64,000 nucleotides of DNA. Origin: Arcuatula senhousia. Taxonomy: Eukaryota; Mollusca; Bivalvia; Mytilida; Mytilidae. Position numbers and translations under genes: made by a program. Shown here piece by piece: positions 12,764-23,654 of this stretch. The DNA is taken from assembly GCA_963971305.1 (NCBI GenBank), contig OZ020306.1, forward strand, positions 2,534,842-2,598,841, read 5' to 3'. The notes beneath the pieces are model-generated. The model did not search any database, had not been told where the DNA came from, and was given only the letters and a program-made list of their open reading frames with translations. Position 1 is the stretch's first letter, and the number at the start of each line of letters is the position of its first letter.

Positions 12764-13094
12764 CTAGATTTAGGTTATGAAGTATCTGAAATAATGAAAA
12801 TAAAAGAAACACCTATAACACCTATAACATGTAGAAATGGGTTTAAAAATATGTTTTGTACAATACTAGGGTTGCACAATATATCCGTTCCGGATTTGAC
12901 TCGTCATTTAGACGAGGTCATCAGGGTCACGGGGAGGAAAAACGACGTCATTCAACTAGGGACAAAGGGAACGGCATTTTCTATCAACGATTCTTCTGTA
13001 ATTATTCAACATATAGGGTAAAAATCATTTGCAACTGACAAATAAACCAACCATCAACATTTCCAACCAATAACAAGAGTTAACACTAAAGTAT

Positions 13095-14104
13095 GTCTCG
13101 CCTGCCGGCACCATCAGAAACAATTATTCTTTCTTACTTCCACTATATTTTGAATTTACATGGATTTTCAGTTTCTGAGATCAAAAGATGTTTATAGAAC
13201 TTAAACATTGCAAATATATTTATACATGCAATAAAATAATCAAAGTCACTCAACCAGAAAATCATGGTCAAGGTCAAAAGATGGGGATGCAACTGAGCTA
13301 AGCTACTACTGGGGCATATGTATACCAAGTTTCATCAACCTAGGACCTATAGTTCTTGAGATATGGAGGTGCTCGCAAAACTTTTCCATTGCTATTATAT
13401 GTATTGAAAATTGTCAAAGTCACTCAACCGACAAATCAAGGTCAAGGTCAAAAGATTGGGATGCAACTGTGGTAAGCTAATACTGGGGCATATGCATACC
13501 AAGTTTCATCAACCTAGGACCTATAGTTCTTGAGATATGGAGGTGCTCGCAAAACTTTTCCATTGCTATTACTCTATTTTATTGACCGGGCTGGTCACGG
13601 GTCAATTATTTCGGGATTCTACGTTTAAATCTTACCTAAAAGACTGAGAAATTTAAGCTCCGCCCAACCTTGTGAATAAAATAGAGTAATATTATATGTA
13701 TTGAAAATTGTCAAAGTCACTCAACCGGAAAATCAAGGTCAAGGTCAAAAGATGGGGATGCAACTGAGCTAAGCTACTACTGGGGCATATGCATACCAAG
13801 TTTCATCAACCTAGGACCTATAGTTCTTGTGATATGGAGGTGCTCGCAAAACTTTTCCATTGCTATTATATGTATTGAAAATTGTCAAAGTCACTCAACC
13901 GGAAAATCAAGGTCAAGGTCAAAAGATGGGGATGCAACTGTCCTAAGCTACTACTGGGGCATATGCATACCAAGTTTCATCAACCCAGGACCTATAGTTC
14001 TTGAGATATGGAGGTGCTCATAAAACTTTTCCAAAAAGTTAACGCCGCCGTCGCCGCCGCCGGTAAAGTAACACCTATGTCCCGCTCTGCTTCGCAGGCG
14101 AGAC
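13095..14104. mobile_element. Tandem-core element R4 with nested MITE
   Basis: The ends are GTCTCGCCTGC at 13095-13105 and GCAGGCGAGAC at 14094-14104, a perfect 11-bp inverted pair. Core units of 174 bp begin near 13307, 13481, 13778 and 13952. The 297-bp gap between the second and third units equals 174 plus a 123-bp insertion. A CGCCGCCGTCGCCG microsatellite lies at 14042-14062. The right end is a hairpin with a short loop between GTCCCGCTCTGC and GCAGGCGAGAC. Confidence 0.7.
13568..13690. mobile_element. 123-bp MITE nested in R4
   Basis: The ends are perfectly inverted for 16 bp: ATTACTCTATTTTATT and AATAAAATAGAGTAAT. The insertion interrupts a repeat unit, and removing exactly 123 bp restores the 174-bp period and the uninterrupted TTGCTATTATATG sequence. 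It is too short to code for anything. Confidence 0.8.
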
Positions 14105-15235
14105 AAAAAATCAATCTTGAACAGAAATAAAGAAATTACTTTCTTTGTCCATTAGCATGATGGAACCAGTTTTTTTACTGGTTGAGGTTCCTCCTCTTTT
14201 AGCTAAATTAGTGAGCAATCCCGCAAATGCCCAACGCGTGTATAGCCTAGGTTTACTTAAAAGCCTTCATATACAATGTATACACATACATGTACAATGT
14301 ATGTATGAACTTATATATATGAACATTGTAAAATTTGTATTGTAAATTACCTTTATAAAATTAGTAATAGTTACTGAAAAAGTAACAGCGGGTGCCATCC
14401 ATTGCATGCTGCTTACTTGGTTTTCTGTCCCCTGCCTAGGTAGATACCTGAATTCACATTGTGCCATATAAAAATCTTGACAACTCACAATTTTTTTTGA
14501 GTGACTGCATGTGTTGCAAGCTGAAAAATTAATAGGGCTTATCGAGCTCTACATCTACATTGCTTTGCAAAGGTACATAATTTTTTATTAATCCACATTC
14601 ATTTATTATTTGTTCGTGCATTACCTTTCCTATAATGTGTAATATTTGTGATTGGAATGTCAAAAAACAGCTGTAAAAATCAAAACAAACCTTTAAAGGG
14701 AATAAAACCTGGTAAAAATCCCGTACTCATTCCTAAATTAATTTTGAAATTATCTGTGGAAAAATAGCTTTATATAATAGGTACATGACAAAAATTAACA
14801 AAAGCATACTTAAATAGAAAATAAGGTCATTATTAAGTTTATTAAAGTATCAATTTTATTAAAATATATGTGTAGATATCAAATAACTAATTTTAAAAAG
14901 TCATGTGTTTAGACTTTTCTTTGATTTTTTTCAAGAACAGACAACTCATTTTCCCTGGTAGAAAAAATTGAAGAAGGTACTATATTTAAAGTAATTTTTT
15001 TTACTGTTATATAGAAATGATTTCTAATCCATAACATGTCAAAAGTCAATAACTGCAAGCACAAACTCAGTCTCCAAATTAGAACAAGCTAATTAGCTAG
15101 GTTTATGTAGAAAAATACACAGATAAAATTATAATATAACAAACATATACCAGGAAGAGATACTTGCACATGTATTTAAAACAAAATCTGATCACAAAAC
15201 ACAATTTTTACAAATAAATTAATGAGTTGTTCCCT
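14105..15235. other. Non-coding stretch between R4 and copine
   Basis: No gene is supported. The copine promoter and any 5' leader exon should lie here or within the family B copy that follows. I cannot place a transcription start. Confidence 0.5.
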
Positions 15236-15434
15236 TGTTGTAATGGGAGTGAACTCAGGTGCTCTGTAAGAGTAAACGGTATAGAACAGGAGTCGTTATT
15301 GTCTGTTTTAAGTTCTGCGGGACTTCGATCGTACTACCCAGACACAAACAGTAGTCGTCCCAAGGACTATTTATACCTGCTATAGCACACCCATCACGCT
15401 GCCAATTTGCAATTCAATGTGTCAAATCTGGTTA
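15236..15434 (+). repeat. Dispersed family B copy 1
   Basis: It shares GTGAACTCAGGTGCTCTG, a CTATAGCACACCC motif and a TTCARTGTGTCAAATC motif with the copies at 37955-38190 and 58375-58640. Confidence 0.65.
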
Positions 15435-15868
15435 AGGAAGAAAAATTAGGCTAATTATATGTAAAAAAATATTGCCTGCTTCCTGACTTTCATTATTCTT
15501 CTGTTTCATCCTACCGTTAAGATTTTTTAGATGTTTGGGGAAAAGCTCTTTTTATAATTCCAAATTGTTCTCCTATTGATTCAAGATTCAACATGTTAAA
15601 TGTAAAACTAAACATTAGAAAAAATATTTTGCCCATAGCCTACCAATTTTTTTGAGGGCTTTAAAGAAGCAGGAAACAAACAAGTATTATTTATTGGCCT
15701 TACAAGTAAACTTGGATTGCCCTATACAACCATCAATTTTATATGTGGCTAATTGGCCATGTTTATTTTATGATACTTTATTGATACAATCATATTTACT
15801 TTTAGAATCTTTGTCTATAAACAGCTGTTGATAGTAATATATCTGATCTTTTGCAGTTATAAGCAAAT

Positions 15869-16012
15869 ATGAGTGTGATTCCCTCCTCCAGAGGACCTGC
15901 ATCCAAAGTTGAACTACACATAGAATGTCAGCACCTTGTGAAGAAAGATTCCACATCCAAATCAGATCCATGTGTGGTATTTTATATGCAGCAACAAGGA
16001 CAATGGAGAGAG
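15869..16012 (+). CDS. Copine exon 1 (C2A start)
   Basis: This exon encodes residues 1-48. The acceptor TCTTTTGCAG ends at 15856 and the ATG follows after 12 bp. KVELHIECQHL is the first C2A strand and KSDPCVVFYM holds the first calcium-loop Asp residues. The exon ends in WRE and the intron opens GTTGTT, a weak but usable donor. No earlier in-frame ATG is present in the exon. Confidence 0.88.
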
Positions 16013-16198
16013 GTTGTTTTATAAACATCACTTGTTAATACTTCTTCGTTTACTTAGCTCATTGCTAACTGTATCTAATCATGCTTACCATGCTTACTGC
16101 ACATGAAAAAAATACAAATTTATTCATCATGGAATTAGCACTTTAGTTGTGTTCTACCTACATCGATACTGACAACATTTACCCAACATCTCATTATT

Positions 16199-16802
16199 AT
16201 GTCTCCCCCCCACAATATGTGGTGAGACATATTGATTTTGTCGTGTCCGTCCGTCCATCCATCTGTCCATCACAAAGTTTGTCAGCGCAACTCCTCCGAA
16301 ACTACAGAACCAAATTCAATGAAACTTGGTATGTAGGAAGGACATCATATGTAGTTGTGCATATCACCAGGAAATTTTGATCCTCAAATTTTTGTGGGAG
16401 CTATGGCCCTTTGAACTTAGAAATTTGCTGAAAACCCTCATTTATCATCTTGTCAGCGCAACTCCTCTGAAACCACTAAACCAAATTCAATGAAACTTTG
16501 TATATAGGTCGGACACCATATGTATTTGTGCATATTTCCAGGAAATTTTGGTACTCAAATTTTTGTCGGAGTTTTGGCCCTTTGAACTTAAAAAACTGCT
16601 GAAAATCCTCATTTATCATCTTGTCAGCGCAACTCCTCTGAAATTACTGAACCCAATTCAACGAAACTTGGTATATACATAGGAAGGACACCATATGTAG
16701 TTATGCATCACAGCATGTTATCAGGAAATTTTGATCCTCAAATTTTTGTGGGAGTTCTGGTCCTTTAAACTTAGATATTTTTGGGGAAATGGGGGGAGAC
16801 AT
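16199..16802. mobile_element. Tandem-core element R5 in copine intron 1
   Basis: The ends are ATGTCTCCCCCC at 16199-16210 and GGGGGGAGACAT at 16791-16802. Three units begin near 16281, 16452 and 16623 (period about 171 bp), each with CAGCGCAACTCCTC. A CCGTCCGTCCAT microsatellite lies at about 16247-16262, next to a left-end hairpin between ATGTCTCCCC and TGAGACAT. The element is in reverse orientation relative to R1-R4. Confidence 0.7.
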
Positions 16803-16903
16803 AGTTTTGTAGGCAAAAACAAACTTTAATTGTTTATTAGAATATTTCATTGTGTTGATATCATTTTGAACTGTAATTAGCTCATAACTAAATTACTTTT
16901 CAG

Positions 16904-17083
16904 CTTGGTAGAACAGAGAACATAGAGAATTGCCATGATCCTAAGTTTGCTAAAGGTTTTACTGTGGAATATTTCTTTGAGGAGGTACAGAGGATAAAGT
17001 TTGAGGTGTATGACATTGACAATAAAACTCCAAAGTTGACTGATGATGATTTCCTTGGCATGCTGGAGTGTAACTTAGCACAG
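16904..17083 (+). CDS. Copine exon 2 (C2A)
   Basis: This exon encodes residues 49-108 in phase 0. It opens LGRTENIENCHDPKF and continues VEYFFEEVQRIKFEVYDID, the typical copine C2A strand with calcium-loop Asp residues, then DDDFLGMLECNLAQ. The acceptor is TTACTTTTCAG and the donor is CAG-GTATAG. Confidence 0.95.
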
Positions 17084-17578
17084 GTATAGAGGTCACACTA
17101 TTTTCTAGGTCAAGAAAATAACTTAAGACTTGTTGATTTGAAGTATTAATGAAAACATGTCTATTATCTATGTTGTATTATTAAAGACTAAAAGTATGAC
17201 AGAGTTTCCAAAGGATGTATAACACACACAACAAAACATAAAATAAAAAACATAGAGAATGTTACTTTTAGACAACACTACAAAAAAATTATTTTACAAC
17301 ATACTAAACTGTTTGGGAAAGAAAACACAGATAATTTCATAAGACCTTAAAGCTATAGATTCTTTGAAGATTTTACTATGCATTTAAAATACATTACAAA
17401 TGGTAATGTTAGAGCTACTGCATCAAAAGGTTTTGATTTAAAATTACCCAATTTTCTATCATTATTAAAAAAAAAATAATGCATGTTTGTATGCTGATAA
17501 AGAATAATCTCCCCCTTATGATTTTGAATTATTTCCCTTTATCTAGAAATGTTTCACATTTAATTGAATTGATTGCAG

Positions 17579-17656
17579 GTGATAGCTAAGAATCCATTTT
17601 ATTCCCCATTGAAGAAGAAGAATGGAAAAGAGAACATGGCCAACTCAACTATTACA
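17579..17656 (+). CDS. Copine exon 3 (end of C2A)
   Basis: This exon encodes residues 109-134, including NPFYSPLKKKNGKEN and STIT. The acceptor is GATTGCAG and the donor is ACA-GTAAGT. Phase 0 at both ends. Confidence 0.9.
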
Positions 17657-17718
17657 GTAAGTTCTTGTCTTAAACATATCATAAAAGATGGCCAAATCTG
17701 GAAAATTCTGTTGCTTTT

Positions 17719-18260
17719 TATGCCCTGTCTACCACATTATAGGGGCATTATAGTGTTCGGGTCTGTTTGTTTGTCCATGCATCTGCTCCTCCATTCACCA
17801 ATCCCACCAGCTTTTCCTTCAGATTAATTTCTGCACCATGAGGGAAGTGTGGTACCATCTTGAAACGTAATACACATATACATCAGGAAATGAACAAACA
17901 AAATGCATCATAGAATTGTACCTGTCTCATCAACTTCATGGTTGATTGATCACAGAAAAAGAGTTGTACTTGGGTTAATTTATATGTTTAAGAGACTTTT
18001 CTATGTGAAAAGTTTGATATCACTAAGAAACTTTATACAGATACACATCAACAGAATATGAGCATACAAAAATCACCATTAAATTATACCCCTGACTTAG
18101 AAATTTGCTAAAAATACTCATTTCTCAGCTTGTCAGTACAACTCTTCTGAGGTCTGAAACTACGATATGGATTTTACAAAACTAGGTATATAGTAAGTAC
18201 AATATAATTAGTTGTGCATATTTTCAGGGAATTTTGATCTTCCAATTTTTGTATGGAGTA
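17719..18260 (-). repeat. Decayed tandem-core element R11 in copine intron 3
   Basis: The left side has a hairpin between ATGCCCTGTCTA and TATAGGGGCAT, followed by TGTTCGGGTCTGTTTGTTTG, as in the element at 51719. The right part is a diverged unit of the R5 type (TTGTCAGTACAACTCTTCTG, then an AATTTTGATC motif). It ends about 25 bp before exon 4. Confidence 0.5.
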
Positions 18261-18286
18261 ACAGTAAATTGTTTGATATTTTTAAG

Positions 18287-18361
18287 GTGAGATCAGAAGA
18301 AGTTAAAGAAGGTGGTGAGATGGCATTTATGTCCTTCAGTGCTAAAAAGTTAGACAATAAG
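18287..18361 (+). CDS. Copine exon 4 (C2B start)
   Basis: This exon encodes residues 135-159, VRSEEVKEGGEMAFMSFSAK then KLDNK. It covers the C2A-C2B linker and the first C2B strand. The acceptor is ATTTTTAAG and the donor is AAG-GTATGA. Confidence 0.9.
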
Positions 18362-19578
18362 GTATGAGTAATTATGAGGCATATTAAGGGTAAATTGGCA
18401 TATGGGATATTCACATATTTTACTCAAAGGATACAAGATATTTGAAGCATTGCCACCAGGATATTGGATATATAAATCCATTTTATTTACAGTGATATGA
18501 GATATTGTAAAAACACTTTTACAGATACATGAAAACTGGTGAAAGATTTCCGGGGACATGGGATATTGGTATCACCAATAACAAGCCCCATTTATCAAGG
18601 AGGTAGACACTGATATAAACAGTCTGCTTGTAGCTCAGAAAATAATTGTTAACGAATCAATTTGTCCAGCAATGTGTATTTTATGTCTTATGTATTTTAT
18701 CACGACTAATGTTTAAATGTTGTTTCATGATAAATGTTTGCTTTCATCTTTTTACATGTTATAGCGAGCACGGCTTGCAAGCGGAGAGCTCTATGGTATT
18801 TGTTCCCGCGAAAAATTTGCCTAATGCTGTTATTGATTTTTCATGGTCCGGAAAGGCTCTCAAATTTTTACAGGAACGGAGAGAATTTGAAAATAATTAC
18901 CCATTTTGCTAGTCGCATTCCAAAAATTATTTATTAAATAATGTAAAAAGAGAAAATTATTCTGATGACGACGTGTTGCTACATTTTTGTAGTTACCAAA
19001 TTTTAATCGATTTTTTCTTACTTTTCTATTTAACGTTCAATCGCCCCTAGGATCTCGTCCCACATTGAAGGTTCTAGAAAATTAATCAAAACAAAAATAA
19101 CTACGATGGTTTCAGATCTTATTTGACTGCATCGATTCGAAATCATTTTTTTCATTGAACAGAATTATGCTGTGCTCGCATTTAGGCACTGCCTATTTCA
19201 TTTTAAATTCATTTAAGAAAGTCTAATTTCAAAATTGTTTTACTGACTTTATGTTAGTATTACAGTACTCACAAATTTTTAGGTGTCATAAAAATGTGAA
19301 CCATTTACCAGAGTATGAAAAAAAAAACTTTATATAACCACTCCTCCCTTCTCAATACAAGTACAACCTGCTTATAAATGTCCTTATTATGAATGCAATA
19401 TTGCAGACAGGACATTAAGCAGACAACAATCAATCAATCAAAAACCTCCTCCTCAAAACACTGTGTAAATCAAGCATTACTGGGTCTGGGCATACAGATG
19501 AATTAATCTAACATGTTGTTTTATATTTGAAATTCCATTATTTATACGTATGATATCCAATATAATTACAATGTACAA
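18362..19578. other. Copine intron 4, left part
   Basis: No gene is supported in this part of the intron. A slightly GC-richer segment at 18765-18900 has no recognisable product. Confidence 0.5.
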
Positions 19579-19850
19579 GGGGGCCTGGGTGGCCGAGTGG
19601 TCTAAGGCGCTGGTTTAAATACCACACTATTGATCACTAGCTGATCACCTCTTAGCTGGTGTTCGAGTCCCATTTGTATTTAACAAAAAAGGAGACTTCA
19701 CCAACTGTATGTGATTAGGTTTGTCAGTTACCTGCCCAAGGTCAGTGGTTTTCTCCGGGTACTCTGGTTTCCTCCACCAATAAAACTGACCACCCTACAT
19801 GACCCAGGTGCATCGATAAAGGGCGTAAAACACCAACACACACACACAAA
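19579..19850 (+). mobile_element. tRNA-derived SINE
   Basis: The head has a near-perfect RNA polymerase III A box (TGGCCGAGTGGTCTAAGGCG) and a B box (GGTGTTCGAGTCCC), as in Leu/Ser tRNAs. The middle does not fold as a proper tRNA, so it is a SINE and not a tRNA gene. The body carries a GGTTTTCTCCGGGTACTCTG segment typical of SINE core domains in molluscs, and the tail is (AC)n. A partial relative lies at 4901-5040. Confidence 0.75.
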
Positions 19851-19856
19851 TAATGT

Positions 19857-22016
19857 AAAAGAATTAAATAGATTAATAAATGTTGTGGTGTGGCAAGTTA
19901 AAATGGAGACAATAAAATAAGTAGGTTGGTTAAACCACACATAAAAGGTAAAAATATCAAATATAAAACTAATATAAATTAATAAAGAATACATCTAAAA
20001 TCTAAAAAGCCCAAATTTTCGGCTTTCAGCCTTCGTCGGGGGCTTCATCAAGACATCCATAGAAAACGACGATCTGCCCGAGGAAGCATCGCGTCTTGTA
20101 GTATCGCAACCGAGAACGTCTCGTTTCTATATGCTTCCCAAGATACACAAACTTGGTAACCCAGGTAGGCCGATCGTTTCAGCGTGTAGTTGTCCCACAG
20201 AACACATTTCCAGTTTCCTCCACGATATTTTCATTCCTATTGTGGAGAACCTACCTACATACATTAAGGACACTACCCACGCTCTGAATATCCTTGAGTT
20301 CTTTGAGCCAGAAAACTCCGATTTCAGACTGTTTACTATGGATGTCACTGCTTTATACACCAGCATACCCAACAATGACGCCTTGGTAGCTTTAAAACAC
20401 TTTTTGGACAGGAGACCCAATCCTCACATCAGTACTGATATAGTGTTGAGAATGGCGGAACTTGTCCTCAACCTGAATACTTTTCAGTTCGATGGAAAGT
20501 TCTACAACCAATCGGGTGGCGTAGCCATGGGCACCAAAATGGGTCCAAGTTTTGCGTGTTTGTTTGTAGGGTATTTAGAGGAAAAAATGTTCTCCGAATA
20601 CATCGGTCCAGTCCCGGAACTTTACAAACGGTTCATCGATGATGTATTTGGAGTCTCATCCGACAGTGAAGAGGAGTTGAAATCTTTTATCAACTTTGTC
20701 TCTTCCTACCACCCTGCAATCAAATACACTTTCAACATCACTCAGGATAGCCTCTCATTCCTTGACATTAACTGTACTATCACAGACGGTAAGATCTCTA
20801 CATCAGTGTTCTTTAAACCTAACGATGCTCATTGTTATCTGAATTACGAATCCTGTCATCCTTCCTCCTGCAAAGACGCCATCCCGAAGTCGCAGTTTCT
20901 GAGGCTTCGTCGTATCTGCAATGAGGATAAGGATTTTGGGATCCAGTGTAACAAGATGAGATCTTTCTTCACGAAGAGAGGTTATCCTGACAAAGTCTTG
21001 GACAGGGCCGTGTCCTCGGTTTCCCGTGTGAACAGACGCAAGGCAATGGAGCCCCGGGTGAAGAGCACCAATGATCATGTTCCGTTAGTCCTTACTTATC
21101 ACCCTCACAATGTTGCCATCCAGAACATCCTTATTCGCAACTTTAAATCCATTGTCCTCAAAGATGAGTATATGTCCACTGTTTTTGCTGACTCTACCCC
21201 TATTACGGCTTTTAGAAAGGGCAAGAGTCTTAAACAGCACCTGGTCAGCAGTTCGTATAGGTCGTCACGTCAACCCGCCAGCTACAAAGGTACACGTCCT
21301 TGTAAAAAAACTCGCTGCTCTACTTGTCCGTTCACATGGGAGACCGATGCTGTGGTTGGTCCCTCGAAAACTTTCCAACTGAAGGATGGGTTCACCTGCA
21401 TTACCGAAAACGTCGTATACGCTATAAGATGTAAGCGATGTTCCATGATTTATGTTGGTGAAACTTGTCGGAGACTCGGGGACCGTTTTGTGGAACACAA
21501 AAACAGTGTCACCAGAGAAACTGAATGTCCAGTTGGGGAGCATTTTCGAGGGTCCGGCCACAGTATAAAAGATATGCAAGTCACGGTTCTGCTTCAAACC
21601 CATCACGGCGAGAAACAAAGACAGTTCCTTGAGCAGAGAATAATAAAATTCCTGGGAACAGCACGTCCTTTCAGCATCAATGTCAAAAATCAAATCATTT
21701 CTTAGTAATTTACTTAATTTGATTCTTTGGGTATGATTTGGCCTATTGTTATATTGCTCAGTTCAGGATTTGGGTGATGATGACGTGGTTGTTTTTATCG
21801 AGTGAACACTTTTTACTATATTCACTTGTCGGTTGTCCTCAGACCGTGGCGGTCGTGATTTTTTTCTTTGCTCTGCCCCCGACGAAGGCTGAAAGCCAAA
21901 AATTTGGGCTTTTTAGATTTTTGATGTATTCTTTATTAATTTATATTAGTTTTATATTTGATATTTTTACCTTTTATGTGTGGTTTAACCAACCTACTTA
22001 TTTTAAAAGAATTAAA
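19857..22016 (+). mobile_element. Penelope-like element with inverted ends
   Basis: The element encodes an RT plus GIY-YIG protein. Long inverted repeats flank it: about 19913-20042 and 21874-22004, sharing AGTAGGTTGGTTAAACC at the outer side and GGCTTTCAGCCTTCGTCGG at the inner side. The 12-mer AAAAGAATTAAA occurs at 19857-19868 and 22005-22016 and may be the target-site duplication. In that case about 44 bp of unpaired tail precede the left arm. It sits in copine intron 4 in the gene's orientation. Confidence 0.85.
20041..21705 (+). CDS. Penelope-like reverse transcriptase, GIY-YIG endonuclease, 5'-truncated
   Basis: The frame is open from the edge of the left inverted repeat through TAG at 21703-21705. 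The first ATG at 20131 is internal: upstream codons read FIKTSIENDDLPEEASRLV, in frame and typical of these proteins. RT motifs follow in order: RFYMLPKIHK, GRPIVSAC, FTMDVTALYTSIPN, the GVAMGTKMGPSFACLFVGYL block and the YKRFIDDVFG catalytic box. After a Cys-rich linker (CKKTRCSTCPF), the C-terminal GIY-YIG nuclease has VYAIRCKRCSMIYVGETCRR and GDRFVEHKN. These retroelements prime at DNA ends. About 555 codons are left of the usual 700-900, so the N-terminal region is missing. There are no internal stops or frameshifts, so the insertion is young. Confidence 0.9.
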   Translation, partial: GFIKTSIENDDLPEEASRLVVSQPRTSRFYMLPKIHKLGNPGRPIVSACSCPTEHISSFLHDIFIPIVENLPTYIKDTTHALNILEFFEPENSDFRLFTMDVTALYTSIPNNDALVALKHFLDRRPNPHISTDIVLRMAELVLNLNTFQFDGKFYNQSGGVAMGTKMGPSFACLFVGYLEEKMFSEYIGPVPELYKRFIDDVFGVSSDSEEELKSFINFVSSYHPAIKYTFNITQDSLSFLDINCTITDGKISTSVFFKPNDAHCYLNYESCHPSSCKDAIPKSQFLRLRRICNEDKDFGIQCNKMRSFFTKRGYPDKVLDRAVSSVSRVNRRKAMEPRVKSTNDHVPLVLTYHPHNVAIQNILIRNFKSIVLKDEYMSTVFADSTPITAFRKGKSLKQHLVSSSYRSSRQPASYKGTRPCKKTRCSTCPFTWETDAVVGPSKTFQLKDGFTCITENVVYAIRCKRCSMIYVGETCRRLGDRFVEHKNSVTRETECPVGEHFRGSGHSIKDMQVTVLLQTHHGEKQRQFLEQRIIKFLGTARPFSINVKNQIIS

Positions 22017-22207
22017 GCTGCTACAAGAGAATATATACAAAATGTACATATAGAACATAAAAAAGTGTCCTAAAATGTTGATTCTCAAACCCCTTTCCTA
22101 AAGTGGGGGTATTGTACACTTTGGCTGACAAGGATGGATGACATTTGACCTACTTTTGACTAAAAAGTGTTTAAGTAATGCATGTACTCTTTATCGCTTT
22201 ATTGTAG

Positions 22208-22372
22208 GATTTTCTGGGAAAGTTGGATCCTTATATGGTGATATCTAAATGTATGCTTTTACTTATTGATTTATATTATTTGCTTTGTAGGATTTTATGG
22301 GAAAATCAGACCCTTATATGGAGATATCTAAATGTATGCCTTTACTTTTTAACTTGTATTTTTTCTTTGTAG
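22208..22372 (+). repeat. Two surplus copies of the copine exon 5 acceptor edge
   Basis: Each copy carries TTGTAG, then GATTTTMTGGGAAA, then ATATCTAAATGTATGC, matching the first ~50 bp of exon 5. Copies start at 22208 and 22291; the real exon starts at 22373. The period is 82-83 bp. Copy 2 is closer to the real exon than copy 1. Neither has the rest of the exon or its donor. Confidence 0.88.
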
Positions 22373-22456
22373 GATTTTCTGGGAAAGTCAGACCCTTATA
22401 TGGAGATATCTAAATGTATGCCTGATGGATCATGGGTAGTTGTTCATAGAACTGAA
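22373..22456 (+). CDS. Copine exon 5 (C2B)
   Basis: This exon encodes residues 160-187, [19 protein letters not shown] followed by SWVVVHRTE. The SDPY motif supplies C2B calcium ligands. The acceptor is TTCTTTGTAG and the donor is GAA-GTAAGT. It is preceded by two partial duplicates of its own 5' edge. Confidence 0.95.
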
Positions 22457-22565
22457 GTAAGTAAAGCTAAGTTTAGTAAAATGAAAATTTGTAATCCTTG
22501 AAGTTATTGGGGGGGGGGGTTCCTACATGTATTACATAATAAGGATGGACATGTAAGCCTAGGAG

Positions 22566-22896
22566 AAGGAAGGTTGGGCCCAAAAAACTAGTTTAACCCC
22601 GCCACATATTACATGTGCCTGTCCTAAGCCAGGAATCCGTAACAAAGCTTTCGTTTGTACTTGTCTTTTTGATGTTTTCTGTTCCTTGTTTAAGAAGGGG
22701 GTCTATCTGTGACTATTTCAGGGCTGGATTTGAATTATATGCATCTTATTTAGACCATGGGCCAATTGCATAACCGCGAGCAGTGCCAAATGGCCTCGTT
22801 GAAGGCTGCTGGCGGTTGTCCATTGAGGTTTTTCTAAATTGCCGTTTAATTGTGGGCTGTGTCGCGTACATTTATTCCACATCTCTTTATTTTCTA
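22566..22896 (+). repeat. Dispersed family A, full copy 1
   Basis: It is nearly identical over about 330 bp to 40115-40448. It begins GAAGGTTGGGCCCAAAAAAC and ends with a CACATCTCTTTATTTTCTA motif. No coding frame is convincing. Near-identity suggests recent movement or gene conversion. Confidence 0.75.
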
Positions 22897-23654
22897 GTTA
22901 ATTCTAGTGCATATTCTGTTAAACAATGTACTTGCATTTAATTGTACACTGCCACAATGCCATGCAGGGACATAGAAATTCAGACATCTGTCCAAGTGTG
23001 TGTGCATCCATCACACTTTTTTCACAACAGATTCAGATACTATTACTCTTAGGCTATGCAGTTTAGTTAGGGGTCTCATATGGTTGGATGGATTTTCAGG
23101 TCTTTTTGCTTACCTGCTTCCTGTCTAACAAACCGACTATTACAATGTTTTTGTGCTGGGCTGGGACCCAGGAATTTTATGCATTTTGTTGGTCAGTAAG
23201 AACACAATGAACTGATTTATTTATACATTTTTGAAGGTAGATTATTGAAAACACACACAGCCAATATATGATTTTTGACTTCATTGCTTTTCTGGAAAAT
23301 CCCTCAATTACATAGAAGTTATTGTATGACTTTACCAGTTTGTGAGTCAAACTGGTTGTTGCCCTGTAAACTTATTCAAAAGTGATTTTGTTATCATCAA
23401 GACAATAATATCTCTATAAACGGTTAACACTTCAATGAATGAAAAAAAAAATAATCTTACATGAGTAGAAATATTGCCAAAATCAAAGATTCTCTCTTTA
23501 ATAAATAGCAAAGCAATATTTATTTTGATCTATTGCTCTTTATTGCACCAGAATTCATGACTAGAAAAAAAATATAATAAAAGAACTTCTTCCTGATTCC
23601 CTAGCCATTTGATATTAACCCAAACTGACGTATTTATTAATGCATATTTTGTAG
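22897..23654. other. Copine intron 5 remainder
   Basis: No feature is recognised in this stretch. Confidence 0.5.

Larger units (their letters stand above)
10348..12785 (-). other. KLHL9/13-like BTB-Kelch gene (gene span)
   Basis: The gene encodes a BTB-BACK-Kelch protein, a class that typically serves as the substrate adaptor of Cullin-3 ubiquitin ligases in the cytoplasm. The two coding exons below join in phase at a split Gly codon to give 595 codons, the usual size for the family. The order of motifs is closest to my memory of KLHL9/KLHL13/KLHL32-type proteins; the exact orthologue is not certain. A splice acceptor (TTATTTCAG on the minus strand, ending at 12786) sits 22 bp upstream of the ATG, so a 5' leader exon lies further right and was not identified. 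Confidence 0.85.

Noticed and set aside
19579..19665. A tRNA gene
   Set aside because: The A and B boxes are good, but the anticodon region does not fold and a SINE body and (AC)n tail follow.
20131..20131. ATG at 20131 as the native start of the Penelope protein
   Set aside because: Family-like codons continue upstream in frame to the inverted repeat, so this Met is internal.
21265..21693. A 142-aa minus-strand gene
   Set aside because: It is antisense to the GIY-YIG coding region of the Penelope element.
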